A stretch of 64,000 bases of DNA, from contig JARGPI010000034.1 in the NCBI GenBank assembly GCA_029213005.1, positions 1-64,000 of the forward strand. Direction: 5' to 3'. Below are positions 8,614 through 17,353 of the stretch, in pieces; the first letter of the stretch is position 1, and each line of letters starts with the position of its first letter. Source of the DNA: Verrucomicrobiales bacterium (GTDB lineage Bacteria; Verrucomicrobiota; Verrucomicrobiia; Verrucomicrobiales; DEV007). The notes under the pieces were generated by a model, which was not told the origin of the DNA, made no database searches, and was given only the letters and a program-made list of their open reading frames with translations. A program made the position numbers and the translations under genes.

Positions 8614-9950
8614 TTGGAAAAAGCACTCTGGCCTGGGTCGGCATCATCCTTCTGGGCGCGATTTTTGTCGCTGTGTTCGCCAATGTTCTTGAGATGCGGC
8701 TCACGAAAGGGGATGTCTATCCTCACTACGCCACTTTCCGAACCGACCCGCTGGGCTCGAGTGGGCTGTATGAGGCTTTTGGAAAAATTCCCGGTCTGTC
8801 GGTCGAGCAGAATGTGGAATCGCTCATGAAAGTGGAGGGGCTCGATGGTGTAACCGCTCTGTTTCTTCTCGGAGTACCCCGGTCTCAATATCCTAAACTG
8901 CGGGTTCCGGATGATTCCCCGGTCCTGGAGGCGGTTGAAAAAAAGGGGGCGCGTTTAATCCTTACGATTGATCCTCAATCGGTTCCGGGCACCCACATCA
9001 ATACCCTGTCTGATGATGAGGAGGAATGGCTCGAAAAGCGGCGCCGGGACCGGGAGGAGTTGCGGGAGAAGGTTCGCGATGCCAGAGAACCCAACCCGGA
9101 CCGGATCGAAAAAAAGGAGGAAAAGCCTAAGGACAAGAAGGAGACGCCTGAGCAAACCAAAGCAAAGATCGAACTGGATAAGATTGCTGAAATCGGCCCG
9201 AGGCTGGAGCATCGCTTCGGCGTTTCCATAGCCGATGTCAAAAAATTCGACCGACCTGACGAAGGGTGGGAGGCCATCCCGGAAGTAGCCTCTCTATCAG
9301 CGATACCTCTGTGGAAATCTCAATATCGTTTCGAATTTGATAGTAACAGTAGAAACAAGTGGAATGTGATCGCCACTGTGGAGGGGGAGCCCGTGGTTGC
9401 AGAACGCAAACTCGGGAAAGGCTCAATCGTTCTTGCCAGTGATAGTTATTTCGCAAGTAATGAAGCGCTGTTCAACGGAGGTGATAGTGAGTTCTTACTT
9501 TGGTTGACCGGTAACCGGAAGAGACTTGTCTTTGATGAGACAATGCACGGGACAGAGGAAAAGATCGGGGCGATCAAATTACTGCGGCAGAATCGTCTGC
9601 ACGGTGTCCTGGTTGGGATCCTTGTGTTTGTCGCGTTATGGGCCTGGAAGAGCGCTGGCTCGCTGGCTCCGGGTGACGAGGGCGTTGAGCGCGGCCTGAT
9701 TGAGCCGGGGGGAACGGTATCCGGGGAGGATTCCAAGTCGGGAATGGTTCGCTTGCTTCAGCGCAGTATTCCGACGAAAGAGCTGATTCAAAACTGTCTC
9801 ACAACCTGGAAGGCCAGTCAGGTCACCGATTTGTCAGCGGAAAAAAATCGAGAGCTTGGTGAACTACTGAATTCTCATCAGTCAGATCACCGGAGAATTA
9901 GTGCTTTGTCTACTTACCAGAAGATTTCACATATATTGAAAAGGCGATAG
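8610..9950 (+). CDS. DUF4350-like membrane protein, last gene of the operon
   Basis: 446 residues from ATG 8610 (ATGA overlap with the DUF4129-like gene). A transmembrane helix (residues about 7-28) is followed by a periplasmic DUF4350-like region that begins with TDPLGSSGLYEAF, the typical entry of this family, which has a glutamine-amidotransferase-like fold without an enzymatic role known. A highly charged coiled stretch (about residues 130-185, many E, K and R) interrupts the domain. A second helix (about 333-352) precedes a basic cytoplasmic tail ending LSTYQKISHILKRR. In related genomes the next genes encode a MoxR ATPase and a DUF58 protein; here the DNA turns AT-rich and non-coding instead. 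Confidence 0.78.
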   Translation: MIGKSTLAWVGIILLGAIFVAVFANVLEMRLTKGDVYPHYATFRTDPLGSSGLYEAFGKIPGLSVEQNVESLMKVEGLDGVTALFLLGVPRSQYPKLRVPDDSPVLEAVEKKGARLILTIDPQSVPGTHINTLSDDEEEWLEKRRRDREELREKVRDAREPNPDRIEKKEEKPKDKKETPEQTKAKIELDKIAEIGPRLEHRFGVSIADVKKFDRPDEGWEAIPEVASLSAIPLWKSQYRFEFDSNSRNKWNVIATVEGEPVVAERKLGKGSIVLASDSYFASNEALFNGGDSEFLLWLTGNRKRLVFDETMHGTEEKIGAIKLLRQNRLHGVLVGILVFVALWAWKSAGSLAPGDEGVERGLIEPGGTVSGEDSKSGMVRLLQRSIPTKELIQNCLTTWKASQVTDLSAEKNRELGELLNSHQSDHRRISALSTYQKISHILKRR

Positions 9951-10139
9951 GTGATAGAAAAAGCAGAGTCAATCACTATAGATTGAGCAGTTGAAAATCT
10001 CACTAATCTATATAGATAATCAATATATCTCGAATTTACGCCTCTTTTCACTAGTGGTTTTTCTAAAAAACATAAAAAAGAGTAGTTTTTCAGTGTTTTC
10101 CTACTGGAATTATTTCGGGAAAGCTATAGAATTCGAACT

Positions 10140-10223
10140 ATGGCAATCTTCTTGGGAATCGTAATAGCGGTCGTTTTTCTTCTGGTTGGGGCAGTCGCTT
10201 TTCGCTATTTGGTGAAAGGTTAG
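10140..10223 (+). CDS. Possible 27-residue single-helix membrane peptide
   Basis: ATG 10140 to TAG 10221-10223 encodes MAIFLGIVIAVVFLLVGAVA followed by FRYLVKG: one hydrophobic helix with a basic C-terminal end, the usual composition of bacterial small membrane proteins. A weak purine-rich stretch (CGGGAAAGC) lies about 18 bases upstream, further than ideal. No homology can be judged at this length; it could be chance in an AT-rich spacer. Confidence 0.35.
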   Translation: MAIFLGIVIAVVFLLVGAVAFRYLVKG

Positions 10224-10298
10224 GATCCGGCGATCGGTATCTATCCGCGCATTCTTTTCGAATTTTGCCCACCACCGGGGTGAAATCTGTCGGCTTGT

Positions 10299-10323
10299 GA
10301 CTTTTCGAAATTTCAGAAAAGTC
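10299..10323. promoter_or_regulatory. Perfect-arm palindrome upstream of the coiled-coil/OmpA-like gene
   Basis: GACTTTTC and GAAAAGTC form 8-base perfect arms around an inner GAAATTTC palindrome. The site ends 61 bases before the ATG at 10385. It could be an operator or a leader hairpin; there is no T-run, so it is not a terminator. Confidence 0.4.
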
Positions 10324-10384
10324 TCACCATTACGATATTTCTGGTGGTCTACTCCAAATTAAGCTTCTGAAAATTCTCTAAATA

Positions 10385-12934
10385 ATGGACGATAACGATA
10401 ATAATAAGAACGAAATCGCTGCGACGCTTTTCAGTGTGCTGTTGGGATTAGGGTTGCTCATCATTCTGGGGTGGCTCAGTATGGGTCGGGGGTGCACCGG
10501 TCGCAGTTCCTCAGATGTCGTGGTAGCGGATCCCGCGCCTCAACATATCGTTGATCAAACCGAAGTTTCCGGAGAGGACGACGAAATCGAAGAAGTGATC
10601 GTTGTTACTGAAGATGGAGTTGTCGCGGACATCGATGCTGACGGCGATATCGACTCAGAAGATGTCAATCAAGCCCTGCTTCAGGAAAGAGTGAATCGCC
10701 ATTCCGCTGAAATGCGTTTGGCAGAACTTGATAAAAGAACGGCGGATTATGAGAAGATCGCGGTCCAGAGTAAGGAACTGGAAGCAGAGTACGGGGCAAC
10801 CCGGAAAGAGATGGAAACTCTCGAAAAGCAGTATGAAGAGACTTCCAATTCTATTGTCACTTTAAAGGGTGAGCTGGAAAAAGCCAACCAGTCCAGAGCG
10901 GAACTTCAGGCACGTCTCGAGACCGTTGAGAAAACCAAGGACCAGTTGTCGGTTACGGTTCAGGAACAGTCGGCTCTAAAAGATCAGTTGGCAGAAACCA
11001 AACTTCAGTTTGGCGATGTAACCAAACAGTTGGCGACCGCCGCTGCAGCCGCTGCCGCAGCAAAGGCAGCGACGTCAGCCGGTAAAGAAGATCTCAAAAA
11101 AGCTCTCGCGGAAAACAATGAGTTCAAAGCCAAAGTGGAATCACTGGAGAAAGAGAAGACAGAGCTCAAGAGTTCAATCGAAAAACTGAAAGCGGATGCG
11201 GAGGCATCGAGCAAGCAAATGACGGCGGCGTCAAATGAGGCCGAGGCGAAAATCAAGAGCCTTACCGATGCCAATGCTAAACTGAAGACTGCAGCGGAGA
11301 AAACCAGCAGGGATGCTACGGAGCGGATCAAGAAGCTTACGGTGGATAACAAAACACTCGCTGATGAAATTGCGGCTCTGAAGTCCGATGCCACTGCGAT
11401 GACATTAAAAGCCAACGATAAAGAGAAAACTCTCGAGGCGGAGAAAACGGAACTCAAAGCGCAGGTTGAGAACCTGAAGAGTGCGGCGGAAAAAATGAAG
11501 GCCGATTCCAGCGCTCAAATCAAGAAGCTTACCGCGGATAACCAGGCGCTTACTGATGAAATTGCCAAGCTGAAGGCTGCGGCGGAGAAAATGAAAGGGG
11601 CTTCAGAAGCTCAGCAGAATAAGCTTTCCATGGAGGCTAAAAACCTCGTCCAGCAAATTACCAAGCTGAAGCAGGATTCGTCTAAAATGAGTGAGACAAC
11701 CGGTCTGCAGCTCAAGAAATTGACTTCCGATAACAAAGCCTATTCCGATGAAATTGCTAAGCTCAAAGCTGAGGCGGCGAAGTCGATGGAGGCATCTCAA
11801 GCGGAACTCGCCAAGGTGACCAAAGAGAATCAATCGCTCACCGGGGAGATCGCGAAATTGAAAGCGGCTGCGACGAAGATGTCTGAGAGCGCCGGTGAAC
11901 AAAATCAGAAGCTCACTGCTGAGAACAAAGCTTTGAGTGAGGAAATTGAAAAGCTCGCTGCAGCGGCGAAGAAGATGAGTGAAGATTCTTCCGCCCGGAT
12001 TAAGAAATTGACCGAGGAAAATCAGACTGTCACCGGACAATTGAAACAGGCGAGAGCTGAGTCCGGGAAGATGAAGGCTCAGTCCAGTGAGGCGCTGGAA
12101 AAACTTCAGGCCGAGAACAAAAGACTGACAGATCTCGTCGCCAAAATGAAGGCTGAAGTGTCGAAGATGAGTGGCGGTTCCGCTGCTGAAGTCAAAGAGC
12201 TGGCCGACAAGAATGCTGAGCAGCTTAAGGAAATCGAAAAGCTGAACGCAGCAGCCATCAAAATCAGCGAAGACGCATCCGCGCAAATCAAGCGATTGAA
12301 CGCCAGAGTTAAACAGCTTACCGAAGAGAACAGGAAGCTTTCCCGTGGTAATCAGGCCAAAGCTCCGGCGCCTGCCAAAAAACAGGCGGATACCGCCAGC
12401 CAGGCTCTAAAAATGGAGAGTCCCAAACTCGCCCCTGCTGAAGCGGAGCGATTGAAGCCGGCGGTGACGATTCCCGATCTCAAGTTGCCGCTGCTGGTTA
12501 ACAATCCCGCTGATCTCGATTCAGAAGTACGTCCGCTCTTCTCCGAGTTGAGAGGAATCAAAGACGATCCTGAAGCGAAAGCAAAGGTGTATGGCAAGAT
12601 CAACGAAGAAGGCAAAGCGGCCCCCGTCATGACCGTGAAATTTGATTCCGGTAGCGCCAACGTCAGCGCGAGTGATCAGGCTGCCCTTGCTAATTTGATT
12701 GCCGCAGACAGCGCCAAATATCTCGTCGTCGGTTACGCCTCCGAAGACGGAGATCCGGCATCAAACGCCAGACTGGCATCGAAGCGGGCTTCTGAAGTTG
12801 CCCGTCAGATTGCGGGGGATGATAAAGATAATGCCAGCCGGGTTCAGGCCGTGTATTTTGGCCAAACCAACCGCTTTTCAAAAGCCTATCGCAGCCCCAA
12901 CCGGGTGGTAGAGATTTGGCGGGTTGAAAAGTAA
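10385..12934 (+). CDS. Membrane-anchored repetitive coiled-coil protein with OmpA-like C-terminal domain
   Basis: 849 residues. One transmembrane helix (about 11-31), then an acidic segment with a dockerin/EF-like loop (residues 82-98, DADGDID), then about 600 residues of Glu/Lys/Ala/Gln-rich coiled coil. Residues about 365-654 consist of nine consecutive units of exactly 32 residues, each built around a KLTxENxxLxxEIxKLK core. An Ala/Pro linker leads to a C-terminal domain (about 740-849) with the OmpA/Pal-type pattern: VKFDSGSANVS, VVGYASEDGD, NARLASKRASEV and a terminal RVVEIWR. OmpA-like domains bind peptidoglycan, so this protein may span the periplasm from inner membrane to cell wall. 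It stands alone, with a terminator directly after it. Confidence 0.85.
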   Translation: MDDNDNNKNEIAATLFSVLLGLGLLIILGWLSMGRGCTGRSSSDVVVADPAPQHIVDQTEVSGEDDEIEEVIVVTEDGVVADIDADGDIDSEDVNQALLQERVNRHSAEMRLAELDKRTADYEKIAVQSKELEAEYGATRKEMETLEKQYEETSNSIVTLKGELEKANQSRAELQARLETVEKTKDQLSVTVQEQSALKDQLAETKLQFGDVTKQLATAAAAAAAAKAATSAGKEDLKKALAENNEFKAKVESLEKEKTELKSSIEKLKADAEASSKQMTAASNEAEAKIKSLTDANAKLKTAAEKTSRDATERIKKLTVDNKTLADEIAALKSDATAMTLKANDKEKTLEAEKTELKAQVENLKSAAEKMKADSSAQIKKLTADNQALTDEIAKLKAAAEKMKGASEAQQNKLSMEAKNLVQQITKLKQDSSKMSETTGLQLKKLTSDNKAYSDEIAKLKAEAAKSMEASQAELAKVTKENQSLTGEIAKLKAAATKMSESAGEQNQKLTAENKALSEEIEKLAAAAKKMSEDSSARIKKLTEENQTVTGQLKQARAESGKMKAQSSEALEKLQAENKRLTDLVAKMKAEVSKMSGGSAAEVKELADKNAEQLKEIEKLNAAAIKISEDASAQIKRLNARVKQLTEENRKLSRGNQAKAPAPAKKQADTASQALKMESPKLAPAEAERLKPAVTIPDLKLPLLVNNPADLDSEVRPLFSELRGIKDDPEAKAKVYGKINEEGKAAPVMTVKFDSGSANVSASDQAALANLIAADSAKYLVVGYASEDGDPASNARLASKRASEVARQIAGDDKDNASRVQAVYFGQTNRFSKAYRSPNRVVEIWRVEK

Positions 12935-12959
12935 CGATCCGTTTTTTAAGGAATTTTCA

Positions 12960-12991
12960 AAAAGCCCTTCCGGAAGCGGAAGGGCTTTTTT
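12960..12991 (+). terminator. Rho-independent terminator
   Basis: GCCCTTCC and GGAAGGGC pair around a short loop, flanked by A-run and T-run, 26 bases after the coiled-coil gene. The A/T flanks make it potentially bidirectional. Confidence 0.85.
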
Positions 12992-13049
12992 GGTTCCGGC
13001 CCGGTTCATTGGTTCTTGGATTATTTTTGAATACGGGTAAAGATGGGCT

Positions 13050-14363
13050 GTGTTTTATCCGATCTTTTCCCGCAGATATTTGCTGCTCCCGGTTTGGCTG
13101 TGGAGTCTGTCGACTGTCTTTGCTGGAAACTGGCCGAATTTCAGAGGGCCACATTTTGATGGTTCCAATGTGGAGAAAAACCTCCCGGTTGCGATCTCTA
13201 AAACCGATCACCTGGCCTGGCAAACTGAGCTCTCCGGGCCGGGTTCTTCCACTCCGGCGGTGTGGGATAAATCGGTATTCATCACAGCCTCCGGAAAAGA
13301 CCTCAAAGGGGTGATTGCGAGTCGACTGGATCTCTACACCGGTAAAGTGATATGGAGCCGGGAAATCTGTAATGATAAGCGACACGACCGCCGCTCGGAT
13401 TTAGCAGGGCCTTCGCCGACGACTGATGGTGATACCGTGGTTTTTCTATCAGGGGCGGGGGATCTGAAAGCTTTCGATTTTGACGGGAAGCTGAAGTGGG
13501 AGAAAAACCTACAAGCTGAGTATGGACAGTTTTCACTGAAATGGACCTACTCAAGCAGTCCGGTTTTGTTTGAGGGCACTCTATACCTCCAGATTCTGCA
13601 GCGGAACGAATCGGTAGATGGAGTGGTCCCGGGGCGCTCATCCTTTTTGATTGCACTTGATCCGGGGACCGGCGCTGAGAAATGGCAGCACACCCGAAGA
13701 AGTCAGGCTGTGGGGGAATCGTTGGAGGCATATTCAACCCCGATTCCGATCTCACATAAAGGCCGCCCCGAGATTTTGGTATCGGGAGCGGATTGTCTGA
13801 CGGGGCACGACCCGGCGGATGGTAGGGAAATGTGGCGGTGGGAGACCTGGAATCGCGACCGGGTCAGAGACTGGCGGGTGATTCCCTCCCCGGTCTATGG
13901 CGATGATATGATTGTCGCCTGCGCCCCCAAGGGCCAGCCTGCTTACACGTTTTTTGCGGGGAGCAGCGGAACGGTAAATCACGGGGATTTGAAATGGCGG
14001 AGTAAAATCGATGCGATTTCCTGCGATGTGACGACGCCTCTTTTCTACAACGGCTTTTTCTACTTCCTCAACGGTCGGAAAAAAATGCTGAGCTGCGTCG
14101 AACCCTATTCCGGAAAGATCGAATGGAGTCAGCCGATTCCCGCACGTGCTAAACTGGAAGCTTCGCCCTCGGCCGCGGATGGGAAAATCTATACCATCAG
14201 TCACACTGGCGAGATATTTATTTACAAAGCGGGGGCTGACTTTGAACTACTTCACTCGACCGTATTGGGACAGGATTCCGATGCGAATAACCGATCCACT
14301 ATTGTTCCCGCGCAGGGCCGGCTTTTGATTCGCGTGGGGAGTGATCTCTGGTGTATGGATTAA
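13050..14363 (+). CDS. Secreted PQQ-type beta-propeller protein (BamB-like repeats)
   Basis: 437 residues from a GTG start; no ATG is available in frame near the signal peptide (hydrophobic core LLLPVWLWSLSTVFA, cleavage before GNWP). The mature protein opens with NWPNFRGPHFDGS, the usual entry of planctomycete/verrucomicrobial PQQ-repeat proteins, and contains repeated propeller blades such as LDLYTGKVIWSRE, FDFDGKLKWEKN, LDPGTGAEKWQ, and VEPYSGKIEWSQ. These proteins share the quinoprotein/BamB fold but mostly lack shown cofactor binding; enzymatic activity is unknown. It is convergent with exbD and the two genes overlap by four bases. Confidence 0.85.
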   Translation: MFYPIFSRRYLLLPVWLWSLSTVFAGNWPNFRGPHFDGSNVEKNLPVAISKTDHLAWQTELSGPGSSTPAVWDKSVFITASGKDLKGVIASRLDLYTGKVIWSREICNDKRHDRRSDLAGPSPTTDGDTVVFLSGAGDLKAFDFDGKLKWEKNLQAEYGQFSLKWTYSSSPVLFEGTLYLQILQRNESVDGVVPGRSSFLIALDPGTGAEKWQHTRRSQAVGESLEAYSTPIPISHKGRPEILVSGADCLTGHDPADGREMWRWETWNRDRVRDWRVIPSPVYGDDMIVACAPKGQPAYTFFAGSSGTVNHGDLKWRSKIDAISCDVTTPLFYNGFFYFLNGRKKMLSCVEPYSGKIEWSQPIPARAKLEASPSAADGKIYTISHTGEIFIYKAGADFELLHSTVLGQDSDANNRSTIVPAQGRLLIRVGSDLWCMD

Positions 14364-14809
14364 TCGATAAACCCCGAGACCGTCACTTTCCGGATGGCGA
14401 CCCGTCGATGGGCCAAAGCATTAATGACGTCGACAAAACGCTGCCCCTTGGATGAGTCAGCCGCGGAAATAATGACGACCGGTTCGGTGTCAATGAGACG
14501 GGCGCTGTCAGCGTAGGTGGCTAGCCGATCGAGCAGGACCGGAACGTCGCGGGAGTTTGCGTCACTATCGATCACTTCCCGGTTCACCAGAATCCGGCCC
14601 TCTGAATCGACTTCGATTTCCATGGGATCGACTTCCTGATGGATCGGGGAGCCTTTGGGAATTTCCGGCAGGGTCATCCCGAGATCGGATTCTTTAGGAT
14701 CGAGAGTTGAGGTCGCCAGAAAGTAGATCAGTAATAAAAAACTGACGTCGATCAGAGACGACATATCGAGGGTGGGTGCTTCTACCTGTGCAAGTATCGA
14801 TTTTCTCAT
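14360..14809 (-). CDS. exbD: ExbD/TolR-family biopolymer transport protein
   Basis: 149 residues: short cytoplasmic tail, one transmembrane helix (about 17-35) starting with the conserved Asp motif MSSLIDVSFLLLIYFL, and a periplasmic domain. ExbD/TolR couple the proton motive force to outer-membrane processes together with ExbB/TolQ. No exbB/tolQ lies next to it; the upstream genes on the same strand are an ACT-domain protein and glmS with gaps of 47 and 50 bases. Verrucomicrobiota often have several exbB/exbD sets, so the partner may be elsewhere. Symbol by family only. Confidence 0.85.
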   Translation of the reverse strand: MRKSILAQVEAPTLDMSSLIDVSFLLLIYFLATSTLDPKESDLGMTLPEIPKGSPIHQEVDPMEIEVDSEGRILVNREVIDSDANSRDVPVLLDRLATYADSARLIDTEPVVIISAADSSKGQRFVDVINALAHRRVAIRKVTVSGFID

Positions 14810-14856
14810 CGATAGATAACACCATCGATGGTTTCGATCTTACGCAGGTTTGGCAG

Positions 14857-15333
14857 CTACCGGCTCAATTCGTCTTGCGAAAGTGTCTTAAATCCCGCTT
14901 CGTTGAGGATTTGGATTCCGAAATCATTATCCTCAACACACATCGCAATGGCGGATCGACCGTTGGGGCGGGTCAGCATCGGATAAATAAAGTGGATATT
15001 GGTCTCGGCATTTAAAATTGTGCGAAGACAGTCTGACATCTGGCTGGCTCCCTCCGACAGTTCCACAACGATCAACTCGGTGGTGTTAAAAGGGATTCCT
15101 TTTTCCATGAAAAGGGTTCCCACAGAGTCAGGATCGCTGACGATAAGGCGGACCACCGTAGCATCGATCGCATCCCTGACGCTCAAACCGAGGACCACAA
15201 AGTGGTTGTTTTTGAGGAGGTCAACGATGGACAAAAGAGCCCCGATTCGGTTATCCAGCAACAAAGTGAGCTGGCGGACCGGGGAAGTCTCATCAGTATC
15301 GGTGGTGGTATCTTCTTCCGGATCAGTCTCCAT
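14857..15333 (-). CDS. Tandem ACT-domain protein
   Basis: 158 residues. After an acidic, disordered N-terminus (many E, D, T) two ACT-like domains can be read: RQLTLLLDNRIGALLSIVDLL (first beta strand and helix of the fold, the GxL dip at IGAL) and a second half with PMLTRPNGRSAIAMCVED, a beta-alpha pattern of the same type. ACT domains bind amino acids or similar small ligands and regulate enzymes; as a free-standing protein its partner is unknown. It sits 50 bases after glmS and 47 before exbD on the same strand. Confidence 0.75.
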   Translation of the reverse strand: METDPEEDTTTDTDETSPVRQLTLLLDNRIGALLSIVDLLKNNHFVVLGLSVRDAIDATVVRLIVSDPDSVGTLFMEKGIPFNTTELIVVELSEGASQMSDCLRTILNAETNIHFIYPMLTRPNGRSAIAMCVEDNDFGIQILNEAGFKTLSQDELSR

Positions 15334-15383
15334 ATTTGTAAACTAAGATTAATGAAGAGAGCCCCATCAATCAAGGAATTTCC

Positions 15384-17237
15384 TTATTCGACGGTCACGC
15401 TTTTTGCGAGGTTTCTCGGCTTATCGACATCGCAGCCGCGTGCAACGGCGAAGTGATAGCTGAGGAGCTGCAGCGGAATGACTGATAAAATCGGGCTGAG
15501 ACACTCGTTAACGGCCGGGATGTAAATCACGTCGTCGGCGATGCGTTCCATTTCATCGTTCCCTTCAGTGGTGATGGCGATGCAAGGTCCTTTTCTCGCT
15601 TTCACTTCCTCTAAGCTGCTGACGTTCTTCTCGTAAACGGAATCTTTCGGCATGATAAACACACTCGGCAATTTTTCCGTAACGAGAGCAATCACGCCGT
15701 GTTTGAGCTCAGCACTGGCATGACCGCTTGCGAAAATGTAGGAAATTTCCTTCATTTTAAGGGCGGCTTCCATCGCCGTCGGGTAGTTGAACTGCCGTCC
15801 GAGGAAAAGCATGCCCTCGCAATCGTTGTACTTCAGGGCGATTTCTTTGATTCGGTCGCTCTGTTCCAGAATTCTTTCGACCTGGCCGGGGAGAGCCCGG
15901 ATATCTTCGAGCATTTTCTTGCCGTAATCGACTGAGAGGTGGCGCATTCTGCCGAGGAGCAGTCCGAGGAGCGCCAGCATGGTCACCTGAGAGGTGAATG
16001 ATTTGGTCGCCGCCACACCGATTTCCGGACCGGAATAAAGGTAACTTCCCCCGTCTGATTCCCGGGCGATAGTTGAGCCTACCGAGTTGACGATTCCCAG
16101 CACGCGGTGTCCTTTGCGCTGACCTTCCCGCATTGCAGAAAGGGTATCGAGCGTTTCCCCGCTCTGACTGATCACGAAAACCAGGGTGTTTTTATCAAGA
16201 GGAGGATTTCGATAACGGAACTCACTGGCGATCTCGACCTCTGTCGGGATTCGGGCGAGGTGTTCGATAATATATTCGCCTGCCATCGCTGCATGAGAAG
16301 CGGTTCCGCAACCACAAAGCACGATCCGGTCGATGTCGCGCAGCTCTTTTGGCGTCATGTTAAGACCGCCGAGAATAGCGGAAGCTTCCTCATCAAGGAG
16401 ACGGCCCCGGAACACATTCTGAATGGATTCAGGCTGCTCGTAGATCTCTTTGAGCATGTAGTGAGGGAAGTCGCCGATATCGGCCTGCTCAGCGGTGTAT
16501 TCCACCTCGCTGACTTCGTAGTCGGAGATACCGCCTTCGACGGTTTCGACGTGAAATTCATCCTCGGTAATGGTGACGATGTCCCGGTCGTTCAGGTAAA
16601 CCGCGTTCGAAGTGTGGGAGACTACGGCGGATACGTCTGAAGCGAGGAAATTTTCCCCTTTTCCGATACCCACAATCAGCGGGCTGCCGAGGCGGGCCCC
16701 GACCATAAATTTTGGAGCCTCGCTGTGAATTGCAGCAATACCATAAGTACCGGAAACTTGAACAAGCGCTTCGCGGAGTGCGGTGACGAGACGTTTGCGC
16801 GGATCTTCGATTGGGCAGGCATCGTAATGTTTGCCGATGAGGTGGGCGAGGACTTCGGAATCGGTTTGAGAGGTGAACTCGTGACCTTCTTTCTCGAGAT
16901 GATCCCTCAGCGATTGGTAATTTTCGATCACGCCGTTGTGAACGATCGCCAGATTGCCGCTTTTATCGGTATGAGGGTGGGCATTTTCGTCAGTCGGTTC
17001 ACCATGAGTCGCCCAGCGGGTGTGACTGATGCCGCAATCACCTTTTGCGGGCCGGTCAGCGACCAAATCCCGCAGGTTCTGGAGACGGCCGCTCTTTTTC
17101 CGTAGCTGAATGCTTTGGGAGCCGTTCATTACCGCTATGCCCGATGAATCGTACCCCCGGTATTCAAGACGTCTCAACCCCTCGAGGAGAATCGGGGTTG
17201 CATCTTCTTTTCCTACATATCCAATAATTCCGCACAT
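15384..17237 (-). CDS. glmS: Glutamine--fructose-6-phosphate aminotransferase (isomerizing)
   Basis: 617 residues, full family length. GlmS makes glucosamine-6-phosphate from fructose-6-phosphate and glutamine, the first step to UDP-GlcNAc for peptidoglycan and LPS. The N-terminal glutaminase domain starts with nucleophile C2 (MCGIIGYVG) and has the RRLEYRGYDSSG segment; two SIS sugar-isomerase domains follow (CGTASHAAMAGEYIIE, SQSGETLDTL, ELKHGVIAL), and the end matches the conserved DVDKPRNLAKSVTVE. It is divergent from glgC, sharing a 116-base control region with an inverted repeat. No glmS ribozyme core is evident upstream, as expected outside Firmicutes-type genomes. Confidence 0.97.
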   Translation of the reverse strand: MCGIIGYVGKEDATPILLEGLRRLEYRGYDSSGIAVMNGSQSIQLRKKSGRLQNLRDLVADRPAKGDCGISHTRWATHGEPTDENAHPHTDKSGNLAIVHNGVIENYQSLRDHLEKEGHEFTSQTDSEVLAHLIGKHYDACPIEDPRKRLVTALREALVQVSGTYGIAAIHSEAPKFMVGARLGSPLIVGIGKGENFLASDVSAVVSHTSNAVYLNDRDIVTITEDEFHVETVEGGISDYEVSEVEYTAEQADIGDFPHYMLKEIYEQPESIQNVFRGRLLDEEASAILGGLNMTPKELRDIDRIVLCGCGTASHAAMAGEYIIEHLARIPTEVEIASEFRYRNPPLDKNTLVFVISQSGETLDTLSAMREGQRKGHRVLGIVNSVGSTIARESDGGSYLYSGPEIGVAATKSFTSQVTMLALLGLLLGRMRHLSVDYGKKMLEDIRALPGQVERILEQSDRIKEIALKYNDCEGMLFLGRQFNYPTAMEAALKMKEISYIFASGHASAELKHGVIALVTEKLPSVFIMPKDSVYEKNVSSLEEVKARKGPCIAITTEGNDEMERIADDVIYIPAVNECLSPILSVIPLQLLSYHFAVARGCDVDKPRNLAKSVTVE

Positions 17238-17256
17238 AGCTTAGATCGTGATAAAA

Positions 17257-17328
17257 GCGGTAAAATTAACGTGATAATTATGATTGATCAAAAATATTAT
17301 ATGATCAAAAATGGTGTAATTTTACCGC
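17257..17328. promoter_or_regulatory. Palindromic control region between glmS and glgC
   Basis: GCGGTAAAATTA (17257-17268) and TAATTTTACCGC (17317-17328) are perfect 12-base inverted repeats. Between them TGATCAAAAAT occurs twice as a direct repeat, 17 bases apart (17285-17295 and 17302-17312), in AT-rich DNA. The region lies between the two divergent starts (17237, 17354) and so is positioned to control both. The regulator is unknown. Confidence 0.55.
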
Positions 17329-17353
17329 CGAAGTCTAGATTGTTTTCTCTGCT

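Larger units (their letters stand above)
9951..10384. other. 434-base AT-rich intergenic region
   Basis: No gene longer than 27 codons. It begins with an AT-rich run (TATA-rich between 9990 and 10035), then a possible weak terminator at about 10043-10092 (CTCTTTT pairing with AAAAGAG plus following T-run), the 27-codon reading frame at 10140, and a 25-base palindrome at 10299 before the coiled-coil gene. This is where MoxR/DUF58 genes would be expected after DUF4350. Confidence 0.6.

Noticed and set aside
10140..12934. Long minus-strand frames within the coiled-coil gene (for instance 11005-11457, 11603-12286)
   Set aside because: They are antisense shadows of a repetitive Lys/Glu/Ala-coding sequence and show Ser/Phe/Leu-rich low-complexity composition without a ribosome binding site.
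17238..17353. glmS ribozyme or riboswitch upstream of glmS
   Set aside because: The leader is only 116 bp, AT-rich, and has no P2.1/P2.2-like core; the symmetric repeats look like protein sites.
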